Source: an uncultured Caulobacter sp.
GTDB taxonomy: Bacteria; Pseudomonadota; Alphaproteobacteria; Caulobacterales; Caulobacteraceae
Length of the DNA stretch: 64,000 nucleotides
Reading direction: 5' to 3'
Assembly (NCBI GenBank): GCA_913776195.1
Contig: CAJYMH010000027.1
Coordinates: 16,093-80,092 of the forward strand
The notes beneath the pieces were generated by a model. The model was not told the origin of the DNA. It ran no database searches and worked only from the letters and a program-made list of their open reading frames with translations. Position 1 is the stretch's first letter. Every line of letters begins with the position of its first letter. Positions 59,688 to 64,000 of the stretch are shown here, piece after piece. Position numbers and translations under genes: made by a program.

Positions 59688-61493
59688 ATGACGACGCCTC
59701 TCGACAAGATCCGCAACTTTTCCATCGTGGCCCACATCGACCACGGCAAGAGCACCCTTTCCGATCGCCTCATCCAGGAGACGGGCGGCCTGACCGCGCG
59801 CGAGATGAGCGCCCAGGTGCTCGACAACATGGAGATCGAGAAGGAGCGCGGCATCACCATCAAGGCGCAGACCGTGCGCCTTCACTACAAGGCCGACGAC
59901 GGCGAGACCTACATCCTCAACCTAATGGACACGCCGGGCCACGTGGACTTCGCCTACGAGGTCAGCCGCAGCCTGGCCGCGTGCGAGGGCTCGATCCTGG
60001 TGGTCGACGCCTCGCAGGGCGTCGAGGCCCAGACCCTGGCCAATGTCTATTCGGCCATCGACAACAATCACGAGATCGTCCCGGTCCTCAACAAGATCGA
60101 CCTGCCGGCGGCGGAGCCCGAGCGCGTCCGCGCCCAGATCGAGGACCTGATCGGCCTGGACGCCAGCGACGCGGTCCTGGCCAGCGCCAAGAGCGGCCTG
60201 GGCATCCACGACGTGCTGGAAGCCATCGTCACCCGCCTGCCCGCCCCCAAGGGCGACATCGCCGCCCCGCTGAAAGCCCTGCTGGTCGACGCCTGGTACG
60301 ACGCCTATCTGGGCGTGGTCGTGCTGGTGCGCATCTTCGACGGCACGCTGAAGGCCGGCCAGCAGGTCCGCATGATGCAGACCGGCGCCACCCACCGCAT
60401 CGACAAGGTCGGCGTGTTCAAGCCGAAAGCCACCGACGTCGACGTCCTGGGGCCCGGCGAGGTCGGCTTCTTCACCGCCAGCATCAAGGAAGTGGCCGAC
60501 GCCGCCGTCGGCGACACCATCACCGACGAGAAGAAGCAGACCGCCCAGGCCCTGCCGGGGTTCAAGGACGTGCAGCCGGTCGTGTTCTGCGGCCTCTTCC
60601 CGGTGGACGCCGCCGATTTCGAGGACCTGCGCGCCGCGGTCGGCCGCCTGCGTCTCAACGACGGCAGCTTCACCTACGAGATGGAAAGCAGCGCGGCCCT
60701 GGGCTTCGGCTTCCGCTGCGGCTTCCTCGGCTTGCTGCACCTGGAGATCATCCAGGAGCGCCTGAGCCGCGAGTTCGACCTGGACCTGATCGCGACCGCC
60801 CCCTCGGTGGTCTACAAGATCCAGATGCGCGACGGCAGCGAGATCGAGCTGCACAACCCGGCCGACATGCCCGATCCGATGCACATCGAGCATATCAAGG
60901 AGCCGTGGATAAAAGCCACGATCTTCACCCCCGACGAATACCTCGGCGGCGTGATCAAGCTGTGCCAGGACCGTCGCGGCGAACAGCGCGAGCTGTCATA
61001 CGTCGGCAACCGCGCCATGCTGGTCTATGACCTGCCGCTGAACGAGGTGGTGTTCGACTTCTATGACCGCCTGAAGTCCATCTCGAAGGGCTACGCCTCC
61101 TTCGACTATCAGGTCGAGGATTACCGCGCCGGCGATCTGGTGAAGATGTCGATCCTGGTCAACGCCGAGCCGGTGGACGCCCTCAGCATGCTGGTCCACC
61201 GCGACCGGGCCGAAAGCCGCGGCCGCGGCATGTGCGAGAAGATGAAGGACCTCATCCCCCAGCACATGTTCGTCATCCCGATCCAGGCGGCCATCGGCGG
61301 CCGCATCATCGCCCGCGAAACCGTCCGCGCCCTGCGCAAGGACGTGACCGCCAAGTGCTACGGCGGCGACGCCAGCCGCAAGCGCAAGCTGCTGGACAAG
61401 CAAAAGGCCGGCAAGAAGCGCATGCGCCAGTTCGGCAAGGTCGAAATCCCGCAGGAAGCCTTCATCGCCGCCCTGAAGATGGATGGCGATTGA
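59688..61493 (+). CDS. lepA: Elongation factor 4 (LepA)
   Basis: 601 aa ribosome-associated GTPase that acts on translation initiation and ribosome back-translocation. Start at ATG 59688 ([20 protein letters not shown]) with GAGG eight bases upstream; a 13-residue extension is rejected. G1 AHIDHGKST, switch [10 protein letters not shown]3 DTPGHVDF, G4 NKIDLP, G5 SAKSGLG. Then EF-G-like domains ([20 protein letters not shown]) and the LepA-specific C-terminal domain ([38 protein letters not shown]). Confidence 0.97.
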   Translation: MTTPLDKIRNFSIVAHIDHGKSTLSDRLIQETGGLTAREMSAQVLDNMEIEKERGITIKAQTVRLHYKADDGETYILNLMDTPGHVDFAYEVSRSLAACEGSILVVDASQGVEAQTLANVYSAIDNNHEIVPVLNKIDLPAAEPERVRAQIEDLIGLDASDAVLASAKSGLGIHDVLEAIVTRLPAPKGDIAAPLKALLVDAWYDAYLGVVVLVRIFDGTLKAGQQVRMMQTGATHRIDKVGVFKPKATDVDVLGPGEVGFFTASIKEVADAAVGDTITDEKKQTAQALPGFKDVQPVVFCGLFPVDAADFEDLRAAVGRLRLNDGSFTYEMESSAALGFGFRCGFLGLLHLEIIQERLSREFDLDLIATAPSVVYKIQMRDGSEIELHNPADMPDPMHIEHIKEPWIKATIFTPDEYLGGVIKLCQDRRGEQRELSYVGNRAMLVYDLPLNEVVFDFYDRLKSISKGYASFDYQVEDYRAGDLVKMSILVNAEPVDALSMLVHRDRAESRGRGMCEKMKDLIPQHMFVIPIQAAIGGRIIARETVRALRKDVTAKCYGGDASRKRKLLDKQKAGKKRMRQFGKVEIPQEAFIAALKMDGD

Positions 61494-61652
61494 TCGCTTC
61501 TCCTCCCCGTAGCGAAGCGTACGGGGAAGGTGGATCGGCGAAGCCGAGACGGAGGGGGCGTCCGCTCGCTCCGAGCTCAGTCTTCGCCCCCTCCACCATT
61601 CTGCGCATGGTCCCCCTCCCCCGCTCCGCAGGGGAGGAGAAGAGCGCCTTGA
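61494..61652. repeat. Large intergenic palindromic repeat, family C
   Basis: ~160-base inverted repeat directly after lepA. The left half has CTTCTCCTCCCCG, GGGGAAGGTGGATCGGCGAA and GAGACGGAGGGGGCG. The right half has CGCCCCCTCCACCATTCTGC, TCCCCCTCCCCCGC and GGGGAGGAGAAG. It could fold into a long cruciform or RNA hairpin. Its outer arms recur at 57969-57999. Confidence 0.75.
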
Positions 61653-61683
61653 GATTGTCACCACCCACAGGCAGCATCCTCCC

Positions 61684-62259
61684 ATGCGCCTGACCGCCGC
61701 CTTCATCGCCCTCGCCGTCGCCACACCGGCCTTCGCGCAGGACGAGCCCACAGACGTCTCGCCCGTCACCGTCATGCCGGCGGGCGACCCGCCGAAGCTG
61801 ACGGCCAGCTACCCCGCCGAGGGCGCGCAGGTCGTCGCCGGCTTGCTGGCCCTGAAGCTGACCTTCGACCAACCCATGGACCCCAAGGGCTGGCGCATCG
61901 CCCAAACCCCCAACGCAGAGGGCCCCGGCGTCGAGGGCGCCGAGCCCGCCGCGCCGCTGGACTGCCTCGGGGTGCCGCGCCTGCTGAAGGACGAGAAGAG
62001 CTTCGTGGTCCTGTGCCGCACCCTGCCCGGGCGGCATTACGTGGTGGCCCTCAACGCCCCCGGAGCGGCTCCCGTCTCCCCTGACGGCACGCCCACCGCC
62101 TTCGCCAATCTGGGCGGCCGCAGCGCCCTGCCCGCCACCCTGGCCTTCGGCACCCGTCCGCGCGGCGACGACCCGGTGCGCACCCTCAAGGCGGCCATGA
62201 GCAATGCGGGCCTCAGCGACGTCGACAGCCCGGTCGTGGACACGCCGCAGATGCGGTGA
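61684..62259 (+). CDS. Exported Ig-like (SbsA-type) domain protein
   Basis: 191 aa. Signal peptide MRLTAAFIALAVATPAFAQ. The mature part begins KLTASYPAEGAQVVAGLLAL and KLTFDQPMDPKGW, the typical pattern of a bacterial Ig-like SbsA domain. CRTLPGRHYVVALNAPG and a C-terminal region with TLAFGTRPRG follow. Two cysteines (DCLGVP, VLCRTL) may form a disulfide. Probably periplasmic. Function unknown. Confidence 0.78.
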   Translation: MRLTAAFIALAVATPAFAQDEPTDVSPVTVMPAGDPPKLTASYPAEGAQVVAGLLALKLTFDQPMDPKGWRIAQTPNAEGPGVEGAEPAAPLDCLGVPRLLKDEKSFVVLCRTLPGRHYVVALNAPGAAPVSPDGTPTAFANLGGRSALPATLAFGTRPRGDDPVRTLKAAMSNAGLSDVDSPVVDTPQMR

Positions 62260-62268
62260 GGCTAAGCT

Positions 62269-62341
62269 CCGCTCACTCCCGCGGAGGCGGGAGCCCATAC
62301 TGAGGTTCAGCTTGGATCCCCGCCTTCGCGGGGATGAGCGG
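62269..62341. repeat. Intergenic palindromic repeat, diverged family B
   Basis: CCGCTCACTCCCGCGGAGGC and CGCCTTCGCGGGGATGAGCG flank a ~30-base centre. The ends match the copies at 14202, 37386 and 53979, but the inner arms differ. It lies between convergent small genes. Confidence 0.7.
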
Positions 62342-62349
62342 ACAAGGTG

Positions 62350-62604
62350 CTAGTGCAGGTCCTCAGGGACCTCCACATCGCGCGCCAGCTCCGCGACAAT
62401 CGCCAGCTCCTTCTGGATGTGCGCCCAGACCTCCGGCGCGGCCCGACCGACCTTGGAGTCCTCGGCCTTGGCGATGGTGAACACCGCGCGCAGTTCGTCC
62501 AGAAGATCCGGATCACGCAGGGCCAGCAACGTCATCAGCGCCTTGAGCAGGCGGTCGTTGGCCTCGATCTTGGCGCGGAGCTTGGTCTCGGCGAGCTGTT
62601 CCAT
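62350..62604 (-). CDS. Small helical protein of unknown function
   Basis: 84 aa, acidic and almost entirely helical (MEQLAETKLRAKIEANDRLL, KALMTLLALRDPDLLDELRA, VFTIAKAEDSKVGRAAPEVW, AHIQKELAIVAELARDVEVP). No membrane segment or signal. Codon use fits the genome. No family recognised. Confidence 0.65.
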   Translation of the reverse strand: MEQLAETKLRAKIEANDRLLKALMTLLALRDPDLLDELRAVFTIAKAEDSKVGRAAPEVWAHIQKELAIVAELARDVEVPEDLH

Positions 62605-62704
62605 CCACAGCCAACGCCGCGCACTCGGCGCCGTTCCGCGCCCCTTCCCCTTGGCGCGCCCGCCGACGCGGGGTCATGATGGCCCCCTGCCCCACGGAGA
62701 TTCC

Positions 62705-62995
62705 ATGGCCGACGCGGACGATGACCTGGACATGCTGAAGCAGGCGGTGCGCGACCTGCAGGCCGAAAGCTTCGCCACCCGCGCCCTGCTCCCCTGGCTG
62801 ATCGGCGTCGCCGTCAGCGGCTTCAGCGACGACCCCGAAGGGCGCCTGCGCGAGCTGCACGAAGTCGCCCAGGGCCGCCTCTACGAAATGGACATCGGCG
62901 GCGACGAGGAAGCCGTCACCCGCTTGAAAGACCGCGCCTCCCTGGTGCTGGACGATTGGATCAGCTCGATCCAGATCGAGCGGGGGGAGGCGTAA
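62705..62995 (+). CDS. Small protein of unknown function
   Basis: 96 aa. Starts MADADDDLDMLKQAVRDLQA with GGAG upstream. A moderately hydrophobic helix (TRALLPWLIGVAVSGF) is followed by helices GRLRELHEVAQGRLYEMDIG and AVTRLKDRASLVLDDWISSI. Probably cytosolic. Divergent from the 84-aa gene across 100 bases. No family recognised. Confidence 0.65.
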   Translation: MADADDDLDMLKQAVRDLQAESFATRALLPWLIGVAVSGFSDDPEGRLRELHEVAQGRLYEMDIGGDEEAVTRLKDRASLVLDDWISSIQIERGEA

Positions 62996-63010
62996 GGGGG
63001 GCGATTACCC

Positions 63011-63481
63011 TCACCCCACCACAAACCTCGGCTCGTACGTCACCGGAAAGTTCACGGACCGCGCGATGAAGCAGACGCGGCTGATCTCGTGGTGGATCGC
63101 CTCGGCGCGGACCAGGTCGGCGCCTTCCTGCACGGCGATGACCGGGCGCAGGACCGCGCGCACGAACCGCCCGGCCCCGTCGGGGGTGCTTTCGCCCACG
63201 CCCACCGGCTCGTCCTCATAGCTGGTGACCACGATCCCCGCCGCGCTGGCCAGATGCAGGTACCAGAGCATGTGACAGGCCGAGAGCGAGGACAGCAGCA
63301 GATCCTCGGGGTTGGGCAGGCTCGGGTCGCCGCCCAGACGAGGGTCGTTGGAGCAATGCGTCACCGGCTTGCCCAGCGTGGCGATGTCCCAGGTCCGGTC
63401 ATAGCCGCGATAGGTCCTGGTCCCCTCCCCGCGATCCCCGGTCCAGACGACGCGGCTGGTGAATTCGTGCTCGTGCGACAT
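63011..63481 (-). CDS. OsmC-family peroxiredoxin-like protein
   Basis: 156 aa. OsmC/Ohr fold with the two redox cysteines present: C69 in LLLSSLSACHMLWYL and C137 in HEISRVCFIARSVNFPV. The N-terminal part (FTSRVVWTGDRGEGTRTYRG) is typical of the YhfA/OsmC-like branch. Such enzymes reduce organic hydroperoxides using lipoyl or other thiol donors. ATG at 63481 is preceded by GGAGGGAG; a 33-residue Arg-rich extension is rejected. Confidence 0.9.
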   Translation of the reverse strand: MSHEHEFTSRVVWTGDRGEGTRTYRGYDRTWDIATLGKPVTHCSNDPRLGGDPSLPNPEDLLLSSLSACHMLWYLHLASAAGIVVTSYEDEPVGVGESTPDGAGRFVRAVLRPVIAVQEGADLVRAEAIHHEISRVCFIARSVNFPVTYEPRFVVG

Positions 63482-64000
63482 GGCTCCCTCCCGGCGCCGG
63501 CGTGGCGCGATCCGCAGATAATGTCTCGCGGCCGTCCAGACAAAGCCGAACGGCGCCGTTCGACGCAGCCGTGATGACATTGGTCGCGAAACAGACCTCC
63601 TCTCCCATCAAGGCAGATCGGGGGATATCTCGAACCGCCCCCTCCGAAGCCTCCCGTACTCTTTCCCGGTCTTGGTCATACGGAAGGGCGCTCGGCCAGC
63701 GCCGGCCGTGGCGGGGATGCGGTCGAGCGGGCAGCGCTCCGCCGGGCGCGTTGCTGATCCTGCGGCCCGCAAGGGCGCGGCAGTTGCAGCCTCCGTCTCC
63801 ATCGGCACGTCCGCCCCTGGTTCGCCAGGCCCAGTTCGGACGGCGACAGGACGCCCTCGGATGTCGCCACAGGCGTGGAACCCCGGCGTCCACGCGGTCC
63901 GGGACCTCCTCGCTGGAGGAGGCCCGCCCGTCAGGGCCTTTGCTCGGAGATGTGTAAGTCCTCTCGAGGAGCCCCCAGACACGATCGCGCGGAGCGGAAA
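63482..64000. other. 519 bases at the window end without a supported gene
   Basis: Several frames are open because of the high GC content, but none shows a recognisable protein pattern, a good ribosome site, or consistent codon use. No tRNA, tmRNA or RNase P signature was found. It may be the edge of a gene or element continuing past the window. Confidence 0.4.

Noticed and set aside
63482-64000. Possible tmRNA, RNase P RNA or end-of-window gene
   Set aside because: No RNase P core sequence, no tRNA-like acceptor with CCA, and no convincing reading frame.

Overview
The window is high-GC chromosomal DNA from an alphaproteobacterium, most likely of the order Caulobacterales (Caulobacter, Phenylobacterium or Brevundimonas). 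The main evidence is a gcrA cell-cycle regulator with clustered GANTC sites in its promoter, a perfect CtrA-type TTAA-N7-TTAA site upstream of an eipA (DUF1134) gene, and a ROSE-like thermometer in front of a small heat-shock gene. It is ordinary core genome. I see no prophage, insertion sequence, integron, CRISPR array, tRNA or rRNA.

Layout. 0-9.2 kb: a hybrid PAS histidine kinase, a DUF3850 protein, an orphan pstS with a Pho box, a DEAD-box helicase with a long repetitive basic tail, a small XRE/two-membrane-protein cassette, and a long-form dCTP deaminase. 9.2-17.2 kb: metZ-apaG, an M19 dipeptidase, hslO, argF, argD, an ABC-2 permease and gcrA. 17.2-26 kb: xseA, a DUF2093/M23 peptidase pair (the peptidase apparently starting at CTG), a CheY-like regulator, an LpxL-type acyltransferase, an XRE regulator behind a sigma-54-type promoter, hisN, a lipase-like hydrolase, an SCP2 protein and two tandem exported methyltransferase-like proteins. 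26-38 kb: hsp20, two tandem pentapeptide-repeat proteins, a RibD-like deaminase, gpmA, a kdsD operon, a phosphomannomutase, and a DUF969-DUF979-DUF2891 operon. 37-48 kb: divergent glmM/glmS, an SDR/HxlR pair, an ArsR-SdpI-DUF2200 operon, a hydrolase/lipoprotein pair, two glycosyltransferases and a BON-domain protein. 48.6-64 kb: infC, an S9 peptidase, a MarR/S41 pair, rpmI-rplT, pheS-cupin-pheT, an attenuator-controlled pair of ACT-like proteins, eipA, lepA and several small genes.

Themes. Envelope and sugar-nucleotide supply is strongly represented: glmM, glmS, kdsD, a phosphohexomutase, lpxL, two glycosyltransferases, eipA and an M23 peptidase. So are translation (infC, rpmI, rplT, pheST, lepA) and arginine, methionine and histidine biosynthesis. 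Many genes are joined by ATGA, GTGA or TGATG overlaps.

The most notable unexplained element is at 58.06-58.87 kb. A Thr/Ile-rich leader peptide, a rho-independent terminator and an upstream segment that mimics the terminator's 3' strand form a classical transcription attenuator in front of two orphan IlvM-like ACT-type genes. Other points of interest are the ROSE thermometer with a bulged G, a probable AUU start for infC, a probable CTG start for the Tat-exported M23 protein, the sigma-54-type promoter, the CtrA box at eipA, and four families of conserved-context proteins of unknown function. Several dispersed palindromic repeats of at least three families sit between genes.
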